Part shown: positions 8,266 to 17,235 of the stretch, in pieces
How the letters are laid out: each line of letters begins with the position of its first letter
Numbering within the stretch: position 1 is the stretch's first letter
From: DTFZ01 sp050260375
GTDB lineage: Bacteria > Bacillota > Clostridia > Christensenellales > SZUA-584
DNA: 64,000 nt
Direction: 5' to 3'
NCBI GenBank assembly: GCA_050260375.1
Contig: JBLNCA010000006.1
Location: 1 to 64,000 of the forward strand
Notes under the pieces: generated by a model
The model's input: only the letters and a program-made list of their open reading frames with translations
Told to the model about the DNA's origin: nothing
Databases searched by the model: none
Position numbers and translations under genes: made by a program

Positions 8266-9868
8266 AAGGATAGCTGTAACGATACTGGCAGCATTGCTGG
8301 CCGTAACGGCGTTTTCTTCCACTGCATTGGCTGCCGGAACAAAAAACGAGACCGTATACGCGATGCTCGGGTATGACGGCAGCGTGGATACAATATACGT
8401 CGTAAACCAGCTTTTCGGCGAATATACCGATTACGGCGAGTATACTGACATAAAGAACCTCTCGACGCTCAGTGAACCAACTGTGGAGGGCGACAGGATA
8501 ACGTTCCCGGATTCCGAAGTCGAAGGCGGGCTGTATTACCAGGGCACGATGCAGGGCGAGCTTCCGTTTATGTTCGATATAAAATATTACCTCGACGGTA
8601 AGCAGACAGACGCTTCGGAGCTTGCGGGCGTAAGCGGCCGTCTCAAGATAGAAATAAACGGCAGCGTAAACTATAAGTGCAGCGAGCGGGTGAGAAAAGG
8701 CTACATGGCGCAGGTTTCACTGGCGCTCGACTTGGGTCTAGCAGGCAACATTGTTTCGGAAGGCGCGACGGCGGTATCTGCGGGCAACGCGCTTAACTTA
8801 ACGTATGTAATATTGCCGGGCGAGAGCGGCAGCTTCACTCTCGAAGCCGACGTCCGCGACTTTGAGATGAGCGGCATTACAATAACGCTGCTGAAAGGAA
8901 CGATTTCGGGAGTGGAGGAGACGATAAGCAAGACGGAAGACGGCTTTGACGAAATGCTCAAGGGCGCGGACGAGATGATTGACGGGACGAGCGAGCTAAA
9001 AGACGGCATGAAATCGCTCTCGGGAGGAGTATCCTCTTTAAGCAGCGGCATGAACAAGCTGGCTTCTTCGGGAGACGATATGCTGCTCGGTATGCGCGAA
9101 TACGGCACCGGGCTTAAACGCTTTACGGACAGCGCTGCAAGCCTCGCGTCAGGCTCGGCGAATGTTATGAGTGGTCTTGACGAACTGAGCGCGAATTCAT
9201 CCCAAATTGCAAGCGGAATATCGGACATCAGTTCCGGCTTAAGCTCGCTTTCGGCGTCCAGCGGGGACCTTAAGGCGCTTGCGCAGTCGTTGACTTCAAG
9301 CCCCGACCCGTCGGTGCAGGCGCTTGCCCAGGGCGTGCTACAGACGCTGGGGACTGTTGGGCAGCTTTCGTCCAGCCTTGACGAAGCGAGCAGGCACCTT
9401 AGCGATTATGCAGCGGGCGTACAGCAAGCCGCCGAAGGCTACAGGGAGTTTGACGCCGGGCTGCAGGCTCTTGCCGGCAGCGGCTCACAGCTCGCGGCGG
9501 GTTACGACGGCATAGCGGGCGGCTTTGAGTCGTACCTTTCGGGCATAAAGACGAGCGCCGGCGGAGTTCAGAAGCTCAACAGGGCTATAAAAAAACTGCC
9601 CGCGAATATACAGAAGCTGATTGACGGCCAGATGGAATTCAAGGACGGCATAGCGACCGCCAAGGACGAGATTACTGCTAAAACGCAGGGCTTTAAAGCC
9701 GACGATTCGCCCGCGGTGTCGTTCGCTTCTCCCGACAAAAACCATCCTAAAAGCGTGCAGTATATACTTAAAACGCCGGACATTAAAATACCGGCCGGAG
9801 AAGAAAGCGGCGAGACGGAAGAAAACAACGGCGACTTCTTTTCCCGCCTTGCCGACCTGTTCGGGTAA
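8258..9868 (+). CDS. Secreted heptad-rich (YhgE/Pip-like) partner of the MMPL exporter
   Basis: A signal peptide (MLKRIAVTIL to about residue 27, ending ALAAG) precedes a globular segment and then a region from about residue 215 to 460 full of GxxxLxxG and SSGLSSL-type heptads. Such heptads form long helical bundles in YhgE/Pip-like proteins that accompany MMPL transporters. No C-terminal membrane helix is visible, unlike classical YhgE. I placed the start at ATG 8258, 12 nt after AGGAGG (8240-8245), inside the end of the exporter gene; the longer reading frame from 8225 would give no signal peptide at its N-terminus. Its role is probably as a periplasmic-side adaptor or substrate chaperone; this is inference from context. 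Confidence 0.7.
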   Translation: MLKRIAVTILAALLAVTAFSSTALAAGTKNETVYAMLGYDGSVDTIYVVNQLFGEYTDYGEYTDIKNLSTLSEPTVEGDRITFPDSEVEGGLYYQGTMQGELPFMFDIKYYLDGKQTDASELAGVSGRLKIEINGSVNYKCSERVRKGYMAQVSLALDLGLAGNIVSEGATAVSAGNALNLTYVILPGESGSFTLEADVRDFEMSGITITLLKGTISGVEETISKTEDGFDEMLKGADEMIDGTSELKDGMKSLSGGVSSLSSGMNKLASSGDDMLLGMREYGTGLKRFTDSAASLASGSANVMSGLDELSANSSQIASGISDISSGLSSLSASSGDLKALAQSLTSSPDPSVQALAQGVLQTLGTVGQLSSSLDEASRHLSDYAAGVQQAAEGYREFDAGLQALAGSGSQLAAGYDGIAGGFESYLSGIKTSAGGVQKLNRAIKKLPANIQKLIDGQMEFKDGIATAKDEITAKTQGFKADDSPAVSFASPDKNHPKSVQYILKTPDIKIPAGEESGETEENNGDFFSRLADLFG

Positions 9869-9918
9869 CCTTTGGAACAACAAAACTCGTCCGACTTTTT
9901 AAAGGCTTCGATAATAAT

Positions 9919-9963
9919 ATGCTCCTTACTTCGCATACTAAAAAAAGCTGGAGTAAGGAGCAT
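9919..9963 (+). promoter_or_regulatory. Inverted repeat pairing with the lonB Shine-Dalgarno site
   Basis: ATGCTCCTTACT (9919-9930) and AGTAAGGAGCAT (9952-9963) are perfect 12-bp complements with a 21-nt A-rich loop. The right arm contains AAGGAG, the ribosome-binding site of ATG 9969. Confidence 0.65.
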
Positions 9964-9968
9964 TTTAT

Positions 9969-11615
9969 ATGGAATATGTAATAGCGTTGCAAGTGATTGT
10001 AAGCCTTATTATGTGCGTGTATTTTATTAGCATGCTCAAAGGGAGAAGAAACACAAAGATCAATATAGACCTCGAATCGAAGCGCCAGATGGAGAGGCTT
10101 AACCGTATGCGCAGCATATCTTTGAATGTGCCGCTGTCGGAGAAAACGCGGCCTACCGAGTTCAGCGAGATAATAGGGCAAAAGGAAGGCATAATGGCCC
10201 TGTGCGCGGCGCTTTGCGGAGAGAACCCGCAGCATGTGATTATATACGGGCCTCCCGGCGTGGGAAAGACGTGCGCCGCAAGGCTCGTAATGGACAAGGC
10301 AAAAGAGAACAGGATATCGCCGTTTAAGCGGGACGCAAAGTTCATAGAGATGGACGCTACATGCATACGTTACGACGAGCGCAATATAGCGGACCCGCTA
10401 ATAGGCTGCGTGCACGACCCGATATACCAGGGCGCGGGCGCGTTTGGCATAGCAGGCATACCCCAGCCCAAGGAAGGTGCGGTAACAAAAGCGCACGGCG
10501 GCATACTGTTCCTGGACGAGATAGGGGAGCTGCACCCTTTTCATATCAACAAGCTGCTTAAGGTGTTGGAGGACAGGTGCGTCTATTTTGAAAGCGCCTA
10601 CTATAATATGGACGATAAGAGGACTCCGAAATACATACACGACATATTCGCCCGCGGGCTGCCTGCCGACTTCCGGCTGGTGGGCGCGACGACGAAATCC
10701 CCCAAAGAGATATCGCCCGCAATACGCTCGCGCTGCATGGAGATATTCTTCCGCCAGCTTTACCCGGATGAGGTCGTTATAATAGCTAAAAACGCCGCGG
10801 CAAAGGCGGGGTACGGCATAGAAGACGCCGCTGCCGGACTTATAGGAGAATATGCGGAAAACGGCAGGGAAGCGGTCAACATGATACAGATGGCGGCAGG
10901 CATAGCGAGAGAGCAGGGCATGGGAACTATTTTAAAGCGGCATATCGACTGGGTGATAGAGACGGGCAAGTACGTCCGCCGCCCAACGCTTAAGCTCGGA
11001 AGCACCAATGTCGGCTGCGTGAACGGGCTCGCGGTTTACGGCTCGAATATAGGCGTCATAATCGAAATAGAAACTGTTGCGGTAAAATCGTCGTTCGGCA
11101 CGCTTACAATAACGGGGCTCATAGACGAAGAAGAGGTGGGCTTTGAGAGCAGGAAATACCGCCGAAAGAGCTCGTCAAAGAGCTCGGTGGAAAATGTACT
11201 GACCGCGCTTAAAAAGAGCTTCGGCATCAATCCCAATGAGTATTACATACACATAAACCTTCCGGGCAGCGCGCCGATAGACGGGCCGTCGGCGGGCGTG
11301 GCAATCGCGGTATCGGTGTTCTCTGCGATAACCGGCAAGGTAGTATGCCCGGGGATAGCGATGACGGGGGAGATATCGATAAACGGCAGCATAAGAGCCG
11401 TGGGAGGGATAAAGGCGAAGGTACTAGCTGCCAAGCGCGCGGGCGCGACATTGGTGATAGTGCCCATGGAAAACATAGACGAGGCAAAGATGGTGGAAGG
11501 CGTGCGCGTGGTTGGAGTAACCGACCTAAATGAGGTAATAAAGCTCGCGTTCAGCCAGCAAAGCATAATAGACGGTTCTCCGCATATTTTAAGCGCGCAG
11601 GGGAGAGAGGGTTAA
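9969..11615 (+). CDS. lonB: LonB-type ATP-dependent protease (sporulation Lon)
   Basis: At 548 residues it has the architecture of spore-type LonB: an N-terminal membrane-anchor helix (residues 3-18) instead of the large Lon N-domain, an AAA+ module with Walker A GPPGVGKTC and Walker B FLDEIGE, and a C-terminal Lon protease domain with catalytic Ser in PIDGPSAG and Lys in GGIKAKVLAAKRAG. In Bacillus subtilis LonB is forespore-expressed and tied to the sporulation programme. It may be translated under control of the hairpin that covers its ribosome-binding site. Its 3' end overlaps the convergent phosphoesterase gene by 4 bp, so the two transcripts are antisense at the ends. Confidence 0.9.
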   Translation: MEYVIALQVIVSLIMCVYFISMLKGRRNTKINIDLESKRQMERLNRMRSISLNVPLSEKTRPTEFSEIIGQKEGIMALCAALCGENPQHVIIYGPPGVGKTCAARLVMDKAKENRISPFKRDAKFIEMDATCIRYDERNIADPLIGCVHDPIYQGAGAFGIAGIPQPKEGAVTKAHGGILFLDEIGELHPFHINKLLKVLEDRCVYFESAYYNMDDKRTPKYIHDIFARGLPADFRLVGATTKSPKEISPAIRSRCMEIFFRQLYPDEVVIIAKNAAAKAGYGIEDAAAGLIGEYAENGREAVNMIQMAAGIAREQGMGTILKRHIDWVIETGKYVRRPTLKLGSTNVGCVNGLAVYGSNIGVIIEIETVAVKSSFGTLTITGLIDEEEVGFESRKYRRKSSSKSSVENVLTALKKSFGINPNEYYIHINLPGSAPIDGPSAGVAIAVSVFSAITGKVVCPGIAMTGEISINGSIRAVGGIKAKVLAAKRAGATLVIVPMENIDEAKMVEGVRVVGVTDLNEVIKLAFSQQSIIDGSPHILSAQGREG

Positions 11616-12307
11616 GCTATCCTGACAAGCTTAAAGCCGGTGGCGTCGCAGGAGACTAGCGTGTATCTGACGCCGCGGACAACTCCGGAAAGAGCGCCGC
11701 TTATGCTCGCGGCGTGCAGGTGGCCGTAGACGACCTGCTCGGCGCCGTACTTTTCAAAAGCGTCGGTGTAAAGCGTGCTGCCGCCCAGCCTGTCGGAGGG
11801 AGGGAAGTGTATCATGCCAATGAGGCGCGAGTCGTGCGCGATTTCTCGCGCTTTCTTAAGCGAAAATTCAAGCCTTCCCGCCTCGCGCAGGTAGAGCCTT
11901 TCGTCTTCGGCGGGATTGTACTGATAGTTGCCGGGTATTGTCCAGCCGCGCGAGCCCGCTATAACGAATTCGCCGAATGTGTAGCAGTTGTTTTGCAGCG
12001 CGTGCGTATCGTTGCTGAGCAGCGAATTAACCTTCGAAAGCGAGCTCCACCAGTAGTCGTGGTTGCCCTTCATTATTATCTTTTTGCCGGGCAGCGCGCA
12101 AACTTCGCTTATGTCCGTCGCCGCCTCCGAAAGCTTCATAGCCCACGAGAGGTCGCCGGGTATAAGCACGAGGTCGCCCGCCGTAACGACGCTGAGCCAG
12201 TGCTCCTTTATTTTTGCCCAATGATCCGACCAATGTTCGCCGAACACATCCATGGGTTTCGGCAGCGCCCCCGAAAGATGCAGGTCTCCTATAGCGTATA
12301 TACTCAT
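11612..12307 (-). CDS. Calcineurin-like metallophosphoesterase
   Basis: The five metal-binding blocks of the family are present in order: DLHLSG near the N-terminus, GDLSWAM, GNHDYWW, a His in IHFPPSD and GHLHA. This 231-residue group of predicted phosphohydrolases has no firmly assigned substrate. Its start codon overlaps the engB stop by 4 bp (ATGA), so it is the last gene of a lon-engB-phosphoesterase operon. Confidence 0.85.
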   Translation of the reverse strand: MSIYAIGDLHLSGALPKPMDVFGEHWSDHWAKIKEHWLSVVTAGDLVLIPGDLSWAMKLSEAATDISEVCALPGKKIIMKGNHDYWWSSLSKVNSLLSNDTHALQNNCYTFGEFVIAGSRGWTIPGNYQYNPAEDERLYLREAGRLEFSLKKAREIAHDSRLIGMIHFPPSDRLGGSTLYTDAFEKYGAEQVVYGHLHAASISGALSGVVRGVRYTLVSCDATGFKLVRIA

Positions 12308-12882
12308 ATTAAGACGCTTTCTATCTCGTCAAGCAGCTCCTGCTGCCCCGTTTTTTCGATGGATGATACCGCCACCGCCGGATAATCGATGCCTATTTTA
12401 CGCTTTATTTCCCGTATGCTTTGAAAGCGCTTCGATTTGGCGATCTTGTCGGCCTTGGTGGCGACTATTATAACGTAAAGGCCGAAATGCTGGGCCCACT
12501 CGAACATCCTAAGGTCGTCGGCTGAAGGCTCGCGGCGTATGTCGAGCAGAATAAGCAGCGCCTTTAAATTGCGCGTTAAGTTTAAATACCCCTCTATCAT
12601 TTCCGGCCACGTATCTTTTTCGGATTTTGCGGCTTTTGCGTATCCGTAGCCCGGCAGGTCGACCAAAAGGAACTGTTCGTTTATAACGTAGAAATTAACA
12701 AGCCTCGTCTTGCCGGGGCTTGCGCTTGTTCTCGCTATCTTGTTATTGTTGGTAAGCAGGTTGATAAGCGTAGACTTGCCAACGTTTGATCTGCCGCACA
12801 CAGCTATTTCAGGCAAACTCAAATCAGGGTAATCAGAGATCGCCTTCATGCTTTTGAGGAAACGCGCCTTTGTTACTTGCAT
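12304..12882 (-). CDS. engB: Ribosome-biogenesis GTPase EngB/YsxC
   Basis: A small GTPase of 192 residues with G1 GRSNVGKST, G3 DLPGYG and G4 TKAD. The YsxC/YihA/EngB family assists assembly of the large ribosomal subunit and is usually essential. The start has AGGAAG 6 nt upstream. Placement directly downstream of lon is common in Firmicutes (lon-ysxC) and supports orthology. Confidence 0.95.
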   Translation of the reverse strand: MQVTKARFLKSMKAISDYPDLSLPEIAVCGRSNVGKSTLINLLTNNNKIARTSASPGKTRLVNFYVINEQFLLVDLPGYGYAKAAKSEKDTWPEMIEGYLNLTRNLKALLILLDIRREPSADDLRMFEWAQHFGLYVIIVATKADKIAKSKRFQSIREIKRKIGIDYPAVAVSSIEKTGQQELLDEIESVLI

Positions 12883-12915
12883 GCATACTTCCTGTTACTT
12901 GGAATACCCAAAAGT

Positions 12916-15279
12916 TCAATGTTTTTTGGGCTGTTTTTTATCGGACCCCTCGGGAGTTTGCGAGGCTTCAAGGGGCTTAATGGCGGCTGCCAGCACTTCC
13001 TTAAGCTCCGAAACGAGTACGAAGTTTATTTTTCTTCTTAACGACGCGGGCAGCAGTGAGAGATCCTTCTTGTTTCGGGCGGGTATGATGATAGTCGTTA
13101 TGCCTATCTTAAGCGCGGCAAGAGCTTTTTCCTTAAGGCCGCCTATTGGCAGTACTCTGCCGGTAAGCGTAATCTCGCCCGTCATCGCGACGTCGCTCCT
13201 GACAGCCCTGCCGGAAAGCGCGGACACGAGCGCCGTGGCTATCGTTATGCCCGCTGACGGGCCGTCCTTGGGTATGGCTCCTTCGGGCAGGTGTATATGT
13301 ATATCGGTATTGTCCGCAAAATCTTCTTTTATGCCGAGAACGGCGCTGTTGGCGCGCACATAGCTTAGCGCGGCTTTGGCGGATTCCTGCATCACTTCGC
13401 CGAGCTTGCCGGTAAGCACAAGATTTCCCTTGCCATGCATCTTTATCGCTTCTACGACCAGCGTTTGGCCGCCCGCAGCCGTCCAGGCGAGGCCCGTCAC
13501 TACGCCCACCCTGTCCTCGGTCTCCGATTCGGCCTTGGTATACATCGGAGGCCCGAGATACTTAGCCAGCGTGTTCTTCGTGACAGATATGCTCGCCTTC
13601 TTTGTTTCGGTAAGCTCCACCACGCATTTGCGAAATACTGTCGCTATCTTCCGCTCCAGCTCACGCACGCCAGCTTCCCGCGTATAACTTCTTATTATCT
13701 CGGTAAGCGCTGCGTCTCTTATGCCCGCCTCCTGCGGCGAAAGCCCGTGGGCCTCGCGCTGCTTGGGTATGAGGTGGTTCTTTGCAATGCCTATCTTTTC
13801 AAACTCGGTATAGCTCGAAAGCTCGATAATTTCCATCCTGTCCAGCAGCGGAGCGGGTATCGTGTCGTAGCTGTTTGCCGTTGTCAGGAACATTACATGC
13901 TCGAGGCTGAACGGTATGTCAAGGTAATGGTCCCTGAACGAATTGTTTATCTCAGGATCGAGCACTTCCAGCATTGCGGAAGCGGGGTCGCCGCGAAAAT
14001 CGCTTGCCATCTTGTCTATTTCGTCAAACAAGAACACAGGGTTCATCGTGCCCGCCTGCTTCATCGAAGATATTATCCTGCCGGGTATGGCGCCTATATA
14101 CGTTCTTCTGTGCCCTCTTATCTCGGCCTCGTCCCTTACGCCGCCCAGCGACGTGCGCACAAACTTGCGACCCAGCGCACGTGCTATAGAACGCGCTATT
14201 GACGTTTTGCCCGTGCCCGGAGGGCCCAAGAAACAGAGTATCGGGCCGTGAAGGTCGCGCTTTCTTGCCAGCACGGCGAGGTATTCTATTACCCTGTCTT
14301 TTACTTTTTCCAGACCGAAATGGTCTTCGTCCAATATGCGGCGCGCATGCTCCAAGTCAAGATTGTCTTCCGTCATCACGTTCCAGGGCAGACTGAGTAT
14401 CCATTCCACATAAGTGCGTATAACGCCGAGCTCGGGCGAGCCCAGCGACAGCCTCTCCATGTGCGATATCTCCACCTCTACCTTCTCGCGGATTTCGTCG
14501 GAGAGGTCAAGTTTTTTCAGCTTCTCGCGAAGCTCCTCTGCGTCGGACTGCACGCTGCTTGTTTCGCCGAGCTCCTTTTGTATGGCGCGCATCTGCTCGC
14601 GCAATACATATTCCTTTTGCGATTTATCAATCTGCTTCCTTACCTTGTTGCGTATATCGTTTTCAATATTCGCAACCTCAAGCTCGTTTGTCAGTATGCC
14701 GACAAGCCGTTCGAGCTTTTCGGCAATATTCGAACTTTCCAAAATGCGCTGCTTGTCTTCGAGGTTAACAAGTATGCTGGAAGCTATAATATCCGCTATC
14801 TGGTTTATATCGTCGACGCTGTTTATAGCGGCTAGCGTTTCCGTCGTAATTTTCGAGCTTACGGATGTAAGCTGCTCAAAGAGGCTCAGCGCCATCCTTT
14901 TGAGCGCCTGTTCCCGAACGTCGTCGCCCTGGTTATGCTCAAACGCCAGCTCTTCGGTTTCCACCTCGAGATACGGGGCAGACTGCGTATACCGCACAAT
15001 CTTTGCGCGATAGAGGCCTTTAACAAGCACCCTGATGATATCGCCGGGAAGCTTCAATATCTGTTTTATCTTGGAGACGGTGCCGACCTCGTATATGTCC
15101 TCAGGCTCGGGCACGGAGACTTCCTTGTCCTTCTGCGCGGCAAGAAATATAACCTGGTCGTTCTCCATCGCTTTTTCGAGCGCGGCGACAGATTTATCCC
15201 TTCCTACTTCAAAATGAAGCGCCATTCCCGGGAAAACGATAACGTCCCTAAGCGCGACCATTGGCATTATGTTGCTCAT
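12916..15279 (-). CDS. lon: ATP-dependent protease Lon (LonA)
   Basis: A cytosolic AAA+ serine protease of 787 residues. It contains a Lon substrate-binding N-domain (residues 1-200), a coiled-coil linker, Walker A GPPGTGKTS near residue 353, Walker B FLFDEIDKM, and a protease domain with catalytic Ser in PKDGPSAG and Lys in GGLKEKALAA. It degrades misfolded and short-lived regulatory proteins. GGAGG lies 6 nt before the ATG. A short Lys/Gln-rich tail ends the protein. I looked for, but did not see, a CtsR or HrcA operator in the 200-bp upstream gap. Confidence 0.97.
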   Translation of the reverse strand: MSNIMPMVALRDVIVFPGMALHFEVGRDKSVAALEKAMENDQVIFLAAQKDKEVSVPEPEDIYEVGTVSKIKQILKLPGDIIRVLVKGLYRAKIVRYTQSAPYLEVETEELAFEHNQGDDVREQALKRMALSLFEQLTSVSSKITTETLAAINSVDDINQIADIIASSILVNLEDKQRILESSNIAEKLERLVGILTNELEVANIENDIRNKVRKQIDKSQKEYVLREQMRAIQKELGETSSVQSDAEELREKLKKLDLSDEIREKVEVEISHMERLSLGSPELGVIRTYVEWILSLPWNVMTEDNLDLEHARRILDEDHFGLEKVKDRVIEYLAVLARKRDLHGPILCFLGPPGTGKTSIARSIARALGRKFVRTSLGGVRDEAEIRGHRRTYIGAIPGRIISSMKQAGTMNPVFLFDEIDKMASDFRGDPASAMLEVLDPEINNSFRDHYLDIPFSLEHVMFLTTANSYDTIPAPLLDRMEIIELSSYTEFEKIGIAKNHLIPKQREAHGLSPQEAGIRDAALTEIIRSYTREAGVRELERKIATVFRKCVVELTETKKASISVTKNTLAKYLGPPMYTKAESETEDRVGVVTGLAWTAAGGQTLVVEAIKMHGKGNLVLTGKLGEVMQESAKAALSYVRANSAVLGIKEDFADNTDIHIHLPEGAIPKDGPSAGITIATALVSALSGRAVRSDVAMTGEITLTGRVLPIGGLKEKALAALKIGITTIIIPARNKKDLSLLPASLRRKINFVLVSELKEVLAAAIKPLEASQTPEGSDKKQPKKH

Positions 15280-15423
15280 CTACTGCCTCCAAAACCAGCT
15301 TGAAGTATTATACATTAAAACACGGCCATCCGCAACTAATGTAAGCATCCGGCGAAAGCATCGCTCCTTTAAACATTAGTTTGGTCTTTTTTTATTGCCC
15401 GTAGTCTTTTTATTAAAAAGTCC

Positions 15424-15451
15424 TTACATTTAGTTAATATAGTGGTATAAT
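15424..15451 (+). promoter_or_regulatory. Probable promoter of the small lipoprotein gene
   Basis: TTACAT and TATAAT are separated by 16 bp, 38 bp before the ATG at 15489, in the gap divergent from lon. Confidence 0.5.
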
Positions 15452-15488
15452 TATACGACACACATATACGGGAAATTCGGAGGCCTTT

Positions 15489-15881
15489 ATGGAGAGAAAT
15501 ATCGTAGTTCTGTTTGTTTTACTGGCTGTGCTTGTTGTCGCTTTTGCAGGCTGCGGTGCTCCGGCTAATGACATAAGCGGCCTTTGGTATGAAACGACCG
15601 GTCTTGCAGGCACGCTGGAATTCAAAAGCGGAGGCGTTGTTTCACTGCAAATGATGGGCATGTCGATTGACGGAACTTATAAGTTCGACGCCGCTACGGG
15701 CAAGGGCACGATTATATTCACCGAAGACGAATCCGAATCGGATTTTGAGCTTAAGGACGGGAAGATTAACCTCGACGGCATGATATACACACGAGACAAA
15801 GTCGAGCAGAAGGACCCTGAAGAGATCGGAGAGCAGTTTATGGAGGGTTTGGAGGACGCGCTTACGCTTCCCAGCAATTAA
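15489..15881 (+). CDS. Small lipoprotein of unknown function
   Basis: A 130-residue protein with a lipoprotein signal: hydrophobic core FVLLAVLVVA followed by the lipobox FAGC, so Cys-21 or so becomes the lipidated N-terminus. The mature part contains ISGLWY, a G-rich beta pattern and an acidic C-terminus. The pattern SGLWYETTG followed by LEFKSGG and GTYKFD resembles small lipocalin-like or DUF-type beta-sandwich lipoproteins that are common in Clostridia. GGAGG lies upstream of the ATG. No operon partner is seen. Confidence 0.75.
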   Translation: MERNIVVLFVLLAVLVVAFAGCGAPANDISGLWYETTGLAGTLEFKSGGVVSLQMMGMSIDGTYKFDAATGKGTIIFTEDESESDFELKDGKINLDGMIYTRDKVEQKDPEEIGEQFMEGLEDALTLPSN

Positions 15882-15986
15882 AAGCAGACAAATAAAAGCC
15901 TTTTGAACGATTACTCGTAAGTTTTTGCGCTGCGCGCTGGCAGGCGCAGGGGTCCGCGGAAATTATCTTTTTAGTATTCTTTTATT

Positions 15987-16016
15987 TAGACAAAAATGTA
16001 TATATTATGATATAAT
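15987..16016 (+). promoter_or_regulatory. Probable promoter of the DegV gene
   Basis: TAGACA and TATAAT with an 18-bp spacer; TG one base before the -10 makes it an extended -10 promoter. It lies 51 bp before the ATG. Confidence 0.6.
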
Positions 16017-16067
16017 ACAAAAATAATAATTCGGTCATAGCAAATAATACACAAACTGGAGAAAACT

Positions 16068-16907
16068 ATGAATAAAGTGAAAGTAATTACTGACAGCACG
16101 TCTGATTTACCATACAGCCTGATGCAGGAACGCGGAATAGACATGGTGCCTCTGCACATAATACTCGGTGACAGAAGCTTTCCGGACGATCACAGCCTCT
16201 CTAATAAAGACCTTTTTCTATATGCCGATAAATTCAACGTATTGCCCAAGTCGGCCGCGGTAAACGAATACCAGTTTACCGAAACGTTTAAGAAATGGCT
16301 GGATCAGGGCTATGACATATTGTTTATTGGAATAAGCAGCAAGCTTTCGGCAACGGTGCAAAACGCAATCACCGCCGCAAGCGAGCTTAACAGCGAACGA
16401 ATATCCGTTATAGATTCGCTCAGCCTTTCCACGGGCATTGGCCTGCAGGTGCTTGAAGCGGCTGACATGGCCGACCAGGGCGCGAGCCTTAAGGAAATAA
16501 CGGAGTATATTCTTGCGATAAGAAGCAGCGTGCAGGCCAGCTTTGTGGTAGACACATTAAAATACCTGTATATGGGAGGCAGGTGCTCGAGGCTTGTTTC
16601 GATAATGGGCAGCAGGCTGAAGATAAAGCCGAAGCTTGAGCTTATAAACGGAGAGATTGTTCCTACCGTCAAGTTCAGGGGAAGCAACTTCGTACGCAAG
16701 TATTACAACCAGCTTATGGAGAAAGCGGACGAAATCAATCCTAAGCGGATATTTATTACGCACTGCCTGTCGAAAAACGCGGAAGAATTAAAGAACCTGC
16801 TCGAAACGGAGCACGGGTTTAAAAACGTGTTTATCACCGACGCTTCGCCTACCATTTCCGTCCACTGCGGGCCGGGCACCATAGGCATACTCTACATTAA
16901 AAAATAG
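16068..16907 (+). CDS. DegV family fatty-acid-binding protein
   Basis: A 279-residue EDD-fold protein. The N-terminus VKVITDSTSDLP and the internal SAAVNEYQF and YLYMGGRCSR segments are the DegV hallmarks lining the fatty-acid pocket. In Firmicutes DegV/FakB proteins present exogenous fatty acids to FakA kinase for phosphorylation. No fakA is in the window, so FakB-type function is plausible but not shown. GGAG precedes the ATG. The GIY-YIG gene starts 2 bp after its stop. Confidence 0.88.
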   Translation: MNKVKVITDSTSDLPYSLMQERGIDMVPLHIILGDRSFPDDHSLSNKDLFLYADKFNVLPKSAAVNEYQFTETFKKWLDQGYDILFIGISSKLSATVQNAITAASELNSERISVIDSLSLSTGIGLQVLEAADMADQGASLKEITEYILAIRSSVQASFVVDTLKYLYMGGRCSRLVSIMGSRLKIKPKLELINGEIVPTVKFRGSNFVRKYYNQLMEKADEINPKRIFITHCLSKNAEELKNLLETEHGFKNVFITDASPTISVHCGPGTIGILYIKK

Positions 16908-16909
16908 CC

Positions 16910-17158
16910 ATGTTTTACGTGTATATAGCGCAGTGCCGGGACGGGAGCCTTTATACCGGCTTTGCGCTGGACGCCGAGCGGCGCATAGCGCAGCATAACC
17001 TTGGACGCGGGGGCAAATATACAAGAGGCAGGCTGCCCGTAGAACTTAAGTATTGCGAGGCGTATGATACAAAGCGCGAAGCTTTACGCAGGGAGGCTGA
17101 GATAAAAAAACTGCCGCGGGAAAAGAAGCTGCGGCTTATCGGCGGAGAACCGGTTTAA
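16910..17158 (+). CDS. GIY-YIG nuclease-like protein (UPF0213/YhbQ type)
   Basis: An 82-residue single-domain protein with FYVYIAQCRDGSLYTG at the N-terminus (the GIY-YIG equivalent), then RRIAQHNLGRGGKYTRGR and a C-terminal EAEIKKLPREKK segment. This is the UPF0213/YazA type. Catalytic Tyr, Arg and Glu positions appear intact. The cellular role is not established; nicking or repair activity has been proposed. It has no visible ribosome-binding site and starts 2 bp after degV, so it is probably translationally coupled. Confidence 0.88.
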   Translation: MFYVYIAQCRDGSLYTGFALDAERRIAQHNLGRGGKYTRGRLPVELKYCEAYDTKREALRREAEIKKLPREKKLRLIGGEPV

Positions 17159-17181
17159 ACAATTTTGAAGAGAATAAACAT

Positions 17182-17210
17182 AAAAAGCCTGGTAAAAAGG
17201 CTTTTTTGTT
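17182..17210 (+). terminator. Bidirectional intrinsic terminator
   Basis: AAAAAGCCT pairs with AGGCTTTTT around a 7-nt loop, with T-tracts on both strands. It separates the GIY-YIG gene from the convergent zinc-ribbon gene. Confidence 0.8.
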
Positions 17211-17235
17211 TGCAGGCCGCCGGCAGGCCGGCGTA

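Noticed and set aside
15280..15420. CtsR or CIRCE heat-shock operator upstream of lon
   Set aside because: No GGTCAAA heptad pair or CIRCE inverted repeat could be found.
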